Assembly: GCA_030428105.1 (NCBI GenBank) | Contig: JAUIBE010000004.1 | Coordinates: forward strand, 121,104-185,103 | Direction of reading: 5' to 3' | Length of the DNA stretch: 64,000 bases | DNA from: Gammaproteobacteria bacterium | Lineage (GTDB): Bacteria; Pseudomonadota; Gammaproteobacteria; Xanthomonadales; SZUA-36 | Shown: positions 7,959 through 16,609 of the stretch, one piece after another | Layout: each line of letters begins with the position of its first letter | Numbering within the stretch: position 1 is the first letter of the stretch | Notes under the pieces: model-generated | What the model saw: the letters and a program-made list of their open reading frames with translations, nothing else | What the model was told of the DNA's origin: nothing | Database searches by the model: none | Position numbers and translations under genes: made by a program

Positions 7959-8945
7959 ATGAACGACATCGCCATCAGCGCCCGCGGTTTGTCACGCCAC
8001 TTTGGCCCGGTGAAGGCCGTGCGTGATCTTGACCTGGACATCCCCAGGGCGCGCATCTACGGCTTCCTGGGGCCAAACGGTTCGGGAAAATCGACCTGCA
8101 TTCGCATGTTCTGCGGCCTGCTCACCCCTACTGCCGGCAGCATCGAGGTGCTGGGCCTGCAAGTACCCAGGGATGCCGAGCAACTGCGCATGAAGATCGG
8201 CTACATGACCCAGAAGTTCTCGCTGTACGAAGACCTCAAGGTGCGCGAGAACCTGGAGTTCATGGCCGATGTCTATTCCCTGCCTGGAAAGCTGGCCCGC
8301 CAACGGATGGACGAGGCGGCGGCCAAGTACGAGTTGCAGCACATCATGGACCAGTACGCCGGCACCCTCAGCGGCGGCCAGAAGCAACGCCTGGCGTTGG
8401 CGGCCTGCACCCTGCACCGGCCCGAGTTGCTGATGCTGGACGAGCCCACCAGCGCGGTCGACCCGGAAAACCGCCGCGCCTTCTGGGAAGGCCTGTTCGA
8501 GCTGGTCGACCAGGGCACCACCATCCTGGTGTCCACCCACTACATGGACGAGGCCGAGCGCTGCCATGCCCTGGCCATCCTCGACCAGGGCGCCCTGGTG
8601 GCTGCGGGAACACCGGCTGAACTGGCCCGCGACATCGACGCCCAGGTGTTGTTGGTACGTTCCTCCAGGCCGCGCGCGGTTAGCAAGTTCCTGTTTCCGG
8701 AACACGGCGACGAAGGTCCGGTTGTGGCCTCGGCGGCAGCGCCTTTCGTACACAGCACGGCGCAGATCGGTAACACCCTGCGGGTCATGGTGGACGCGGG
8801 CCTGCCCGCTCCGGAAGAGCGACTGCGCCAGGTATTGAGCAGCGCCGGACTGCCGGTGGACGAATGCCAACGGGTGGACCCCAGCCTGGAAGACGTCTTC
8901 GTGGCCGCCACCCAGGCGCGCAAGCGGGCGCGAGCGCAACCATGA
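7959..8945 (+). CDS. ABC transporter ATP-binding protein (ABC-2 exporter)
   Basis: Cytoplasmic ATPase of the exporter, 328 residues. Walker A GPNGSGKST (about 38-46), Q-loop MTQKFSLYEDL, signature LSGGQKQR (137-144), Walker B LLMLDEPTS and the H-loop STHYMDEAERC are all intact. A C-terminal extension of about 100 residues (QVLLVRSSRPRAVSKFLFPE ... ERVDP-type end SLEDVFVAAT) is usual for drug-type ABC-2 ATPases. The ATG at 7959 was chosen because translation before it lacks ABC-domain homology and overlaps the adaptor gene. It shares an ATGA overlap with the permease. Unlike E. coli YbhF it has a single, not a tandem, nucleotide-binding domain. Confidence 0.93.
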   Translation: MNDIAISARGLSRHFGPVKAVRDLDLDIPRARIYGFLGPNGSGKSTCIRMFCGLLTPTAGSIEVLGLQVPRDAEQLRMKIGYMTQKFSLYEDLKVRENLEFMADVYSLPGKLARQRMDEAAAKYELQHIMDQYAGTLSGGQKQRLALAACTLHRPELLMLDEPTSAVDPENRRAFWEGLFELVDQGTTILVSTHYMDEAERCHALAILDQGALVAAGTPAELARDIDAQVLLVRSSRPRAVSKFLFPEHGDEGPVVASAAAPFVHSTAQIGNTLRVMVDAGLPAPEERLRQVLSSAGLPVDECQRVDPSLEDVFVAATQARKRARAQP

Positions 8946-10051
8946 ATAGCGGATTTGGGTTCACAAAATCGCTGCGGCGCATTTTCGCCATCGTGCGCAA
9001 GGAAGGCCGGCAGCTGCGCCGCGACAAGCTGACCTTCGGCATGATCATCGGCATTCCCACCATGCAATTGCTGTTGTTCGGCTACGCCATCAACATGGAT
9101 GTGCGCAACCTCAACGCCGGGGTGGCCGACCTGGCGCTCACCTCGCAATCGCGCCAGTACGTGATGGAGCTGGCCAACTCCCAGGTGATCAACGTGGTAG
9201 CTGAGGCCGGCAGCGCCGAAGAACTGGAAACCCTGATTCGCAAGGGCGACATCAAGGCCGGCATTTACATCCCGCCCGATTTCGACGCACGGCTGGCGCA
9301 GGGCGACAAGTCTGCCGCCCAGGCACTGGTGGATGGCTCCGACACGGTGGTGCAAAGCGCCCTGCGTTCGCTGGCCCAACCCTCGCGCCTTTCACCGGCC
9401 AGTGACCGCCCACCCCTCCTGGAAATCCGCACCTTGTACAACCCCGAGCGGCGCTCGGCGGTAAACACCGTGCCCGGGCTTATCGGTGTGATTCTCACCA
9501 TGACCATGATCCTGTTCACCGCGGTTGCCATTGTGCGCGAGCGGGAGCGCGGAAATCTTGAGCTGTTGATTACCACGCCGGTGAGGTCGTGGGAGCTGAT
9601 GCTGGCCAAGATCACACCCTACGTGGTGATCGGCCTGGTGCAGGTTACCCTGGTGCTGGCGCTGGGCTGGGTGCTGTTCGCAGTGCCCATGCGTGGCCTG
9701 CTGATCGATGTTTACATTGTCAGCCTGATATTCATCGTCGCCAACCTGGCCCTTGGACTGGTGATCTCCACCATCAGCCAGAACCAGTTCCAGGCGATGC
9801 AGATGACCTTTTTCCTGTTGCTGCCCTCGATCCTGATGTCGGGCTTCATTTTTCCCTACGAGGGCATGCCGAAAGTTGTGCAGTGGATGGCCGAGTGCCT
9901 GCCGATGACGCATTTCATGCGCCTGATACGGGGCGTTATACTGCGCGGAGCCGACCTGGCCGAACTGTCCCGCGAGTTGTGGATTCTTGGTGTGTTTATC
10001 GCCGTCTCGCTGACTTTTGCCGTGGCCCGGTTCAACAAAACGCTCGACTAG
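8942..10051 (+). CDS. ABC-2 type transporter permease (YbhS/YbhR-like)
   Basis: A 369-residue inner-membrane permease. One transmembrane helix follows the cytoplasmic N-terminus (GMIIGIPTMQLLLFGYAINM, about 31-50), then a large periplasmic domain to about residue 175, then five or so helices (LIGVILTMTMILFTAVAIV, ITPYVVIGLVQVTLVLALGW and following). The ABC-2 signature region FIFPYEGMPKVVQWMAECLP then THFMRLIRGVILRGADL is near the C-terminus. ATG overlaps the ATPase stop. E. coli ybhSR has two permeases; here only one is seen, so it probably works as a homodimer. Confidence 0.92.
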   Translation: MNSGFGFTKSLRRIFAIVRKEGRQLRRDKLTFGMIIGIPTMQLLLFGYAINMDVRNLNAGVADLALTSQSRQYVMELANSQVINVVAEAGSAEELETLIRKGDIKAGIYIPPDFDARLAQGDKSAAQALVDGSDTVVQSALRSLAQPSRLSPASDRPPLLEIRTLYNPERRSAVNTVPGLIGVILTMTMILFTAVAIVRERERGNLELLITTPVRSWELMLAKITPYVVIGLVQVTLVLALGWVLFAVPMRGLLIDVYIVSLIFIVANLALGLVISTISQNQFQAMQMTFFLLLPSILMSGFIFPYEGMPKVVQWMAECLPMTHFMRLIRGVILRGADLAELSRELWILGVFIAVSLTFAVARFNKTLD

Positions 10052-10066
10052 AAACGGGGACGCCGA

Positions 10067-10777
10067 ATGGGGCCTATCGCGAGAATGACCGCCGAAGCAG
10101 TGTTGATCGTGGTCAGCATCCTGCTCGCGTTCGCCATTGACACCTGGTGGGACGAGCGCCAGGACCGCGCCGAAGAAGGCGAAATCCTGGACCTGCTGCA
10201 GGCCGAATACAAGGCCAACGTCGAGCACACGCAGCGAATTATCGACGCGCACGTGGGTTACACCGCAGACGTCGAGAACCTGCTGGACAGCAGTGACGCG
10301 GAAATCCAGGCCGCACCGCCAGAGACGCTTTCACGCTACGTCCTCGCTTTGTGCAATCCGTGGACGTTCGACCCCGTCCTTGGCACCACGGACGCACTGA
10401 TCAGCGCAGGAAAGCTGGACATCCTGAGTGAACGCGCCCTCCGGGTTGCCCTGACCACTTACGTCAACCAGGTCAATGATGCGTCGGAAGATGCGGCTTA
10501 CCTGGTCTCGGACGCCAAGAACATGTGGCTGGCGGAAATCGAGGCCGGTGGCCCCTGGACGAGCGAAGATACCGAGATCGGTTTTTTCGGCGAGATTCCG
10601 GTTCCTGACTTTGTCGCCGCCGCGACCACAGAAGATGTCCTACGAATACGCCAGGACCAGCGTCTCATGGGCACCGTCAAGCGCTGCCACATCAATGTTG
10701 GTTACTATCTCACCGAACTGCATCGCCTGAAGGCACAGGCCACCAAGGTCCTGGATCTGATCGAGCAATCCCGCTAG
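10067..10777 (+). CDS. membrane-anchored protein of unknown function
   Basis: A 236-residue protein with one N-terminal transmembrane helix (AEAVLIVVSILLAFAIDTWW, about residues 9-28), followed by a mostly helical, acidic soluble region that is probably periplasmic. The pattern LIVVSILLAFAIDTWWDERQ followed by EGEILDLLQAEYKANVEHT recurs in uncharacterised gammaproteobacterial proteins; I know of no assigned function. It starts 15 bases after the permease stop, so it is likely co-transcribed with the exporter, but also lies only 7 bases before the D-aminoacylase-like gene. Confidence 0.72.
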   Translation: MGPIARMTAEAVLIVVSILLAFAIDTWWDERQDRAEEGEILDLLQAEYKANVEHTQRIIDAHVGYTADVENLLDSSDAEIQAAPPETLSRYVLALCNPWTFDPVLGTTDALISAGKLDILSERALRVALTTYVNQVNDASEDAAYLVSDAKNMWLAEIEAGGPWTSEDTEIGFFGEIPVPDFVAAATTEDVLRIRQDQRLMGTVKRCHINVGYYLTELHRLKAQATKVLDLIEQSR

Positions 10778-10784
10778 AGAGAAA

Positions 10785-12512
10785 ATGATGACGAGCAAAA
10801 CCTTGATCTCCCGCACGATTCCCCTGCTGATCGCCACCGCGCTGATCGCCTGCGAGCGGCAGGCACCCGAGCCGGTCGCGCAGGAACAAGCGGCAACCAT
10901 CCTGCCGCACTACAGCGTACTGATTGAAAACGGCACCATTTATGACGGCTACGGCGGCGAACCCTACGCTGGCAGCGTGGCAATCGACGGCGACCGCATC
11001 GTGACCGTGGGTGATGCCGGCGGAACAGCCGACAAGGTCATCGACGCAAGCGGGCTGGCGGTTGCGCCCGGCTTCATCAACATGCTGAGCTGGGCCAATG
11101 ACTCGCTGATCGAGGACGGCAAGTCACAAAGCGATATCCGCCAGGGCGTCACCCTGGAAGTGATGGGCGAAGGGCTTTCCTGGGGCCCGCTGAACGACTT
11201 CCTCAAAGCCGAGTTCAAGGCGCAGCAGAGCGACATCGAGTACGAGGTGGAATGGACCACGCTGGGCGAATACCTGCAGTTTCTCGAGGACAAGGGCGTG
11301 TCCACCAACGTGGCCTCGTTCGTGGGCGCCACCACGGTTCGCATGCACGAAATCGGCTACGAAGACCGCCCGCCCACGCCGGAGGAGCTGGAGCGCATGA
11401 AAGACCTCGTGCGCGTGGCGATGGAAGAAGGCGCCATGGGCGTGGGCAGCTCGCTGATCTATGCGCCGGCTTTTTACGCAGGTACCGAGGAACTGATTGA
11501 ATTGAACAAGGTGGCCGGGGAATACGACGGCCGCTACATCTCCCACATGCGCAGCGAGGGCAACAATTTGCTCGAAGCCGTGGAGGAGTTGATCACCATC
11601 GCGCGCGAGGCAGGCGTGGGCGCCGAGATCTATCACCTGAAAGCCGCCGGCCAGAAAAACTGGAGCAAGATGGAAGAAGTGTTCGCCATGGTGGAGGCCG
11701 CCCGCGCCGAGGGGCTGGACATCACCACCGACATGTACACCTACACCGCCGGCGCCACCGGACTGGATGCAGCGATGCCGCCATGGGTGCAGGAAGGCGG
11801 CTATGACGCCTGGGCCGAACGGCTGGCTGATCCGGAAATCCGCGCGCGCCTGGTGGAGGAAATTGCCAGCGACGCGCAGGAGTGGGAGAACCTCTACTTC
11901 GCCGCCGGCGGTGCGGAAAACGTGCTGCTGATTGGTTTCAAGAATCCCGAACTGCGGCACTACACCGGCAAGTCATTGGCCGAGGTCGCCGCGATGCGCG
12001 AATCCACCCCCGAGGAAACCATCATGGACCTCGTCATCGAGGACGGCAGCCGGGTGGGGACCGCCTACTTCATCATGTCGGATGAAAACGTGAAAAAGAA
12101 AATCGCCCAGCCGTGGATGGCGTTTGGCTCTGACGCCGATTCCCAGTACCCCGGCGGGGTTTTCCTGGAATCCAACCCGCACCCCCGGGCTTACGGCACT
12201 TTCGCCAGGCTGCTGGGTAAATACGTGCGCGACGAGCAAGTGATCTCGCTGGAAGAAGCGATTCGCCGGCTGACCACGTTCCCGGCAGAGAACCTGAAGA
12301 TCAAGGATCGTGGCGCACTGAAGGCCGGCTACTTTGCCGACATTGCCATCTTCGACCCGGCGACCATCCAGGATCACGCCACCTTTGCCGAACCGCACCA
12401 ATACTCAACCGGCGTGCACCACGTGCTGGTGAACGGTGAACTGGTGCTGGAGGATGGCGAGCACACCGGCGCGATGCCAGGGCGGTTTGTGAAGGGGCCA
12501 GGAGCAAAGTAA
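10785..12512 (+). CDS. N-acyl-D-amino-acid deacylase family lipoprotein (amidohydrolase superfamily)
   Basis: A 575-residue protein with a lipoprotein signal (IPLLIATALIAC, Cys23). The amidohydrolase fold is recognised from the N-terminal beta-sandwich (IENGTIYDGYGGEPYAGSVA), later barrel segments (RYISHMRSEGNNLLEAVEEL, EIYHLKAAG, DITTDMYTYTAGATGLDAAM) and the C-terminal GYFADIAIFDPATIQDHATF. The first-strand metal motif, normally HxH after PGFID, reads PGFINMLSWAND (residues 95-106), so those two ligands are absent, while His in SHMRSE and HLKAAG and Asp in GSDADSQ remain. A known branch of annotated D-aminoacylases seems to share this. Substrate (D-amino-acid or peptide derivative) is uncertain. 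Confidence 0.8.
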   Translation: MMTSKTLISRTIPLLIATALIACERQAPEPVAQEQAATILPHYSVLIENGTIYDGYGGEPYAGSVAIDGDRIVTVGDAGGTADKVIDASGLAVAPGFINMLSWANDSLIEDGKSQSDIRQGVTLEVMGEGLSWGPLNDFLKAEFKAQQSDIEYEVEWTTLGEYLQFLEDKGVSTNVASFVGATTVRMHEIGYEDRPPTPEELERMKDLVRVAMEEGAMGVGSSLIYAPAFYAGTEELIELNKVAGEYDGRYISHMRSEGNNLLEAVEELITIAREAGVGAEIYHLKAAGQKNWSKMEEVFAMVEAARAEGLDITTDMYTYTAGATGLDAAMPPWVQEGGYDAWAERLADPEIRARLVEEIASDAQEWENLYFAAGGAENVLLIGFKNPELRHYTGKSLAEVAAMRESTPEETIMDLVIEDGSRVGTAYFIMSDENVKKKIAQPWMAFGSDADSQYPGGVFLESNPHPRAYGTFARLLGKYVRDEQVISLEEAIRRLTTFPAENLKIKDRGALKAGYFADIAIFDPATIQDHATFAEPHQYSTGVHHVLVNGELVLEDGEHTGAMPGRFVKGPGAK

Positions 12513-12536
12513 GAGCAGGCTTTAGGGCGCGACAGG

Positions 12537-12712
12537 GGCCGCGGCAGGGGTGCTTCCCCCGCGACACGCACACGAGACGGCCATTTGCAGGCACTTCTTT
12601 CAACAAGACGAAAGCCGTACCTGCAAATGAAGCCTTCGCTACACATCCCTGTGGCTCTTAAAATACGTCCTGTATTTTAGGGTCGCGGGGGAAGCACCCA
12701 CTGTCCGCGGCC
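12537..12712. mobile_element. MITE-like element, family 1 copy A (about 176 bp)
   Basis: Terminal inverted repeats of 29-31 bp bound this element: the left arm begins GGCCGCGGCAGGGGTGCTTC and ends CCCCCGCGAC; the right arm (12682-12712) is its complement with two extra bases. Inside are two smaller hairpins, one around CATTTGCAGG / CCTGCAAATG and one AAAATAC / GTATTTT. Related copies lie at 18957-19066 and 51579-51687. No coding capacity is seen. Confidence 0.75.
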
Positions 12713-12758
12713 TGTGGCAACGTGCTCCGTAAGACAACACGTTGCCCATTGAGTTGGA

Positions 12759-13025
12759 CTACCTGAGCTGGCTGTCCTTGCTGCCCCGCCGGTTGTAACC
12801 GGCCACTGCCTTCTGGTGGCTGTCCTCGGCTTCCTGGCAGGCGATGCATAAACGCACGCCGGGCAAGGCCTCACGGCGCGCCTGGGGAATCTCGGCATCA
12901 CACTCCACGCAGCGGCGCCGGCTCTCCCCTCTGGGCAGCCGGCTACGGGTGCGGTTCACCGCATCCTCGATGCTGGCGTCGATCTGGTCCTGAACGGCGC
13001 CGTCTTTGGCAAAGCCTCCGGCCAT
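12759..13025 (-). CDS. DksA/TraR-type C4 zinc-finger protein (YbiI-like)
   Basis: An 88-residue protein, the length of E. coli YbiI. It has an acidic helical N-terminus (DGAVQDQIDASIEDAVNRTR) and a C-terminal four-cysteine zinc finger CVEC ... CIAC (RRRCVECDAEIPQARREALP then VRLCIACQEAEDS). It probably binds zinc and may modulate RNA polymerase, but it lacks the long coiled coil of full DksA. The ATG at 13025 is preceded by AGGAG at good spacing; the longer upstream frame to 13208 is rejected. It is divergent from the ETF-QO gene. Confidence 0.87.
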   Translation of the reverse strand: MAGGFAKDGAVQDQIDASIEDAVNRTRSRLPRGESRRRCVECDAEIPQARREALPGVRLCIACQEAEDSHQKAVAGYNRRGSKDSQLR

Positions 13026-13169
13026 GGGTGGTCTCCTGACCTGAAAAAAACACTGTCGTGTCATTGTACCAAGGCGCCCGTCGACGGCGCGTACCTGGCG
13101 CCGATTTCCGCCGCGCGGTTCACCATCACGAAGCGAGGCGCCAGGCCAATATTTGGCCGCCACACTCTG

Positions 13170-13175
13170 TATAAT
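13170..13175 (+). promoter_or_regulatory. candidate -10 box for the ETF-QO gene
   Basis: A consensus TATAAT lies 62 bases upstream of the chosen ATG (13237). No clear -35 element is seen at 16-18 bp, so activation or a weak -35 would be needed. Confidence 0.5.
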
Positions 13176-13236
13176 GCAGGGTTTTCCCGGCCCTCGATTG
13201 GCCTCCAACCTTACAGAAGTTCACTGCCCACGAACG

Positions 13237-14850
13237 ATGAGCGAAGCCGAAGCCCCCCAACGCGAAGTCATGGAATATGACGTGGTGATCGTCGGCGCTG
13301 GCCCCGCGGGCCTGGCGTGCGCGATTCGACTGAAACAGCTCAAGCCCGACCTCATGGTGGCGGTGATCGAAAAGGCTTCCGAAATCGGCGCACACATTCT
13401 TTCCGGCGCCGTGATTGAACCGGGTCCGCTGGACGAGCTGCTCCCCGGCTGGCGCGATAACCCGCCGCCCATTTGCATCCCGGCCGAGAAAGACGAGTTC
13501 TGGATGCTCAGCAAAACGGGCGCGCGCAAACTGCCGACCCCGCCGCAGATGCACAACAAGGGCAACTTCGTGGTTTCACTGGGCGCCCTGTGCGGCTGGC
13601 TGGCGCCACAGGCGGAAGCGCTGGAAGTCGACATTTTCCCCGGTTACGCGGCCTCCGATGTGGCTTACACCGACGATGGCGCGGTGAAAGGCGTGATCAT
13701 TGGCGACATGGGCGTCGACAGCCAGGGCAACCCCAAGGACACCTACGTTGAAGGCATCGAGATCCATGCTTCGGTCACGGTGCTTGCCGAAGGTTGCCGC
13801 GGGCACCTTTCCAAGCAACTGATTCGCAAGTTCGCGCTGGATGCCGATGCGCAGCCGCAGACTTACGGCATCGGCATGAAGGAATTGTGGCGCTTGCAGC
13901 CCGGCCGCGCCAAGCCAGGGCTGATCCAGCACACCATTGGCTGGCCGCTGGATTCCGATACCTACGGCGGCAGCTTCGTCTACCACCTGGACAAGGACCG
14001 TGTCGCGGTTGGTTTCGTGGTGGGCCTGGATTACGCCGACCCGGAATTTACCCCTTTCGAGGCATTCCAGCAGTTCAAGAATCACCCGAAAATGAAGGCT
14101 CTGCTGGACGGCGGCGAGATCGTCTCGGCCGGCGCCCGCGCCATTGTCGAAGGCGGTTACCAGGCGCTGCCCAAAACCGAAATGCCCGGCGCGCTGCTGA
14201 TTGGTGACGCCGCCGGCACCCTGAACGTGCCCAAGATCAAGGGCACCCACCAGGCGATGCGCAGCGGCATGCTGGCCGCCGAACACCTGGCGGAAAAGCT
14301 GGCCCCGGAAGGCTACGACCAGAAATTGCGCGGCTCGGAAGTGATGAGCGAACTGCGCAAGGTGCGCAACATTCGCCCCGGCTTCTACAAGGGCCTGTGG
14401 CGCGGCCTGTTCACCGCCGCCCTGGAAACCATTACGGCCGGCAAGCTGCCGCGCACCCTTGGCCTGCACGCCGATGACAAGGCCTACGGCAAGCTGGGCG
14501 AATACGAGGCCCCTGATCGCGGCTGGGGTGAGCGCGAGTTACCGCCACGCGACCGCCTGGCATCGGTGTACTTTGCGGCCACCGAGCACGACGAGGACCA
14601 GCCGGTTCACCTCAAGATTCTCGAACCCGATATCTGCACCACGCGTTGCACCGAGGAATATGGCAACCCGTGCACACGCTTCTGTCCCGCGGCCGTCTAC
14701 GAGATGGTCGATGACGAGCAGGGCCGCCATCTGCAGATCAACTCGGCCAACTGCGTGCATTGCAAGACTTGTGATATCAAGGATCCCTACCAGATTATTA
14801 ACTGGGTGACGCCCGAGGGCGGCGCAGGCCCGAATTACCAGAACCTTTAA
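13237..14850 (+). CDS. electron transfer flavoprotein-ubiquinone oxidoreductase (ETF-QO)
   Basis: Membrane-associated FAD and 4Fe-4S enzyme that passes electrons from reduced ETF to ubiquinone. The 537-residue chain starts with an FAD dinucleotide fold (YDVVIVGAGPAGLACAIRLK, about residues 12-31), has the conserved GAHILSGAVIEP and a second FAD contact GALLIGDAAGTLNVPKIKGT, and ends with cysteine clusters for the Fe-S centre (CTTRCTEEYGNPCTRFCP and NCVHCKTCDIKDP). Length and motifs match the family. EtfB and EtfA follow directly, so the branch from acyl-CoA dehydrogenases to the quinone pool is encoded together. ATG 13237 was chosen; ATG 13270 is a possible shorter start. Confidence 0.95.
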   Translation: MSEAEAPQREVMEYDVVIVGAGPAGLACAIRLKQLKPDLMVAVIEKASEIGAHILSGAVIEPGPLDELLPGWRDNPPPICIPAEKDEFWMLSKTGARKLPTPPQMHNKGNFVVSLGALCGWLAPQAEALEVDIFPGYAASDVAYTDDGAVKGVIIGDMGVDSQGNPKDTYVEGIEIHASVTVLAEGCRGHLSKQLIRKFALDADAQPQTYGIGMKELWRLQPGRAKPGLIQHTIGWPLDSDTYGGSFVYHLDKDRVAVGFVVGLDYADPEFTPFEAFQQFKNHPKMKALLDGGEIVSAGARAIVEGGYQALPKTEMPGALLIGDAAGTLNVPKIKGTHQAMRSGMLAAEHLAEKLAPEGYDQKLRGSEVMSELRKVRNIRPGFYKGLWRGLFTAALETITAGKLPRTLGLHADDKAYGKLGEYEAPDRGWGERELPPRDRLASVYFAATEHDEDQPVHLKILEPDICTTRCTEEYGNPCTRFCPAAVYEMVDDEQGRHLQINSANCVHCKTCDIKDPYQIINWVTPEGGAGPNYQNL

Positions 14851-14854
14851 GAGC

Positions 14855-14906
14855 GGGGTCAGAGTAAAGGGCCAGAGTAAATTACTCTGACCCTTTACTC
14901 TGACCC
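14855..14906. repeat. 52-bp GGGGTCAGAGTAAA palindrome between ETF-QO and etfB
   Basis: Two 26-bp arms are inverted around 14880/14881 with one mismatch; each arm holds the direct repeat GGTCAGAGTAAA twice. Sequences of this GGGGTCAGAGTAAA type are widespread in gammaproteobacteria, where they are often linked to REP-associated (Y1/IS200-like) transposases. Transcribed, it would form a strong hairpin just after the ETF-QO stop and could attenuate read-through into etfB. Confidence 0.7.
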
Positions 14907-14932
14907 CACAACTCCCGGGAGTAAGCGAGCTA

Positions 14933-15679
14933 ATGAAAATACTTGTTGGCATCAAGCGAGTGGTCGATTACAACGTCCGCATTCGCATCCTGCCCGACGG
15001 CAGCGGCGTCGATACCGATGGCGTCAAGATGAGCATCAACCCCTTCGATGAAATTGCGCTGGAAGAAGCGCTACGCATCAAGGAAGCCGGAAACGCCGAG
15101 GAGGTCGTGGTGGTTTCAATTGGCAGCGACGCCTGCCAGCAGCAGCTGCGCACCGGCCTGGCGATGGGCGCCGATCGCGCCATCCAGGTGCAGGTGGACG
15201 GGCCGGTTCAGCCCCTCACCGCAGCACGCGCGCTGCTGAAAGTGGTCGAGAAGGAACAGCCCGGCCTGGTTATTCTGGGCAAGCAGGCGATTGATGACGA
15301 CAACAACCAGACCGGCCAAATGCTTTCCGCCTTGTGGGGTCGCCCCCAGGCCACTTTTGCATCCAAGGTGGAACTGGCTGGCGAAACCGCCACCGTCACG
15401 CGCGAGGTCGACAGCGGCCTGGAAGTGATCGAAGTGGACCTTCCCGCGGTGATCACCACTGACCTGCGCCTCAACGAGCCGCGTTTCGTGAAGCTGCCGG
15501 ACATCATGAAAGCCAAGCGTAAGCCGCTGGACACGCTGACCATGGACGAACTGGGCGTCAGCGCCGAAAACGATATCCAGGTTGGTCACCACGCGCCGCC
15601 GCCGCAACGCCAGCGCGGCATCATGGTGGAGGACGCACAGCAACTGGTTGACGCACTGAAAGAGAGGGGCCTGCTATGA
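14933..15679 (+). CDS. etfB: electron transfer flavoprotein beta subunit
   Basis: A 248-residue protein of normal family length that binds AMP and forms a heterodimer with EtfA to accept electrons from acyl-CoA dehydrogenases. Recognised by MKILVGIKRVVDYNVRIRIL, INPFDEIALEEALRIKE, the VILGKQAIDDDNNQTGQMLS signature and the GLEVIEVDLPAVITTDLRLN segment. Its start lies 82 bases after ETF-QO across a large palindrome; its stop overlaps the EtfA start (4 bases), so etfBA are translationally coupled. Confidence 0.97.
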   Translation: MKILVGIKRVVDYNVRIRILPDGSGVDTDGVKMSINPFDEIALEEALRIKEAGNAEEVVVVSIGSDACQQQLRTGLAMGADRAIQVQVDGPVQPLTAARALLKVVEKEQPGLVILGKQAIDDDNNQTGQMLSALWGRPQATFASKVELAGETATVTREVDSGLEVIEVDLPAVITTDLRLNEPRFVKLPDIMKAKRKPLDTLTMDELGVSAENDIQVGHHAPPPQRQRGIMVEDAQQLVDALKERGLL

Positions 15680-16608
15680 GTATCCTGGTCATTGCCGAAC
15701 ACGACGGCCACACCCTGAATGTCAGCACCGCGCGCACGGTTAGCTGCGCAGCCGCCATTGGCGGAACGATTGATGTAGCCGTACTGGGCAGTGGCATCGA
15801 CGCCATCGCCAGCGAAGCCGCAGCCATCGAAGGCGTGAGCCGCGTATTAGCGGTATCTGGCGACCACCTGGCCAACCCGCTGGCCGCCAACCTGGCGCCG
15901 GAAATCGTCGCCCTGGCTGGCGAATACAGCCACCTGCTTGGCCCTTCCACCACGTTTGGAAAGGATGTGATGCCGCGCGTGGCCGCCCTGCTGGGTGTGA
16001 ACCAGGTCAGCGACATCATGGCGGTTGAAGGCGAGCGCCAGTTCAAACGCCCGATCTACGCCGGCAACGCCATCATCGACGTGACCGTGCCCGAAGGCGC
16101 GACCGTGGTAGCAACCGCACGTGCGGCAAGCTGGAAGCAGGCGCCGCAAGGCGGCTCTGCTGCCGTTGAAAACCGCGACGCCACCACCTCGGCGCCCGGC
16201 CACACCCGCTACGTGGAACTCAAGGCAGCCGGCGGCGAACGCCCCGACCTGCAAAGTGCACCCAAGGTAGTTTCCGGCGGACGTGCACTGGGCAGCGCCG
16301 ACAACTTCGAGCTGATCTACAAGCTGGCCGACAAGATGGGCGCGGCGGTGGGCGCTTCGCGCGCTGCCGTTGACGCTGGCTACGTGCCCAATGAAATGCA
16401 GGTGGGCCAGACCGGCAAGATCATCGCCCCCGAACTGTACATGGCCTTCGGCATCTCCGGCGCTATCCAGCACATCACCGGCATCAAGGACGCGGGCACC
16501 ATCGTTGCGGTCAACAAGGACCCGGAAGCACCGATTTTCGAAATTGCGGACATCGGCCTGGCGGGCGACCTGTTTACCGTGATCCCGGAGATCGAAGCGC
16601 TGCTGTGA
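15676..16608 (+). CDS. etfA: electron transfer flavoprotein alpha subunit
   Basis: A 310-residue FAD-binding partner of EtfB. The N-terminal domain ([20 protein letters not shown]) and the C-terminal FAD domain with [60 protein letters not shown] and [20 protein letters not shown] are the standard EtfA signature. It follows etfB with a 4-base overlap and ends one base before the acetoacetyl-CoA synthetase ATG, so the four genes from ETF-QO on are likely one unit. Confidence 0.97.
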   Translation: MSILVIAEHDGHTLNVSTARTVSCAAAIGGTIDVAVLGSGIDAIASEAAAIEGVSRVLAVSGDHLANPLAANLAPEIVALAGEYSHLLGPSTTFGKDVMPRVAALLGVNQVSDIMAVEGERQFKRPIYAGNAIIDVTVPEGATVVATARAASWKQAPQGGSAAVENRDATTSAPGHTRYVELKAAGGERPDLQSAPKVVSGGRALGSADNFELIYKLADKMGAAVGASRAAVDAGYVPNEMQVGQTGKIIAPELYMAFGISGAIQHITGIKDAGTIVAVNKDPEAPIFEIADIGLAGDLFTVIPEIEALL

Positions 16609-16609
16609 C

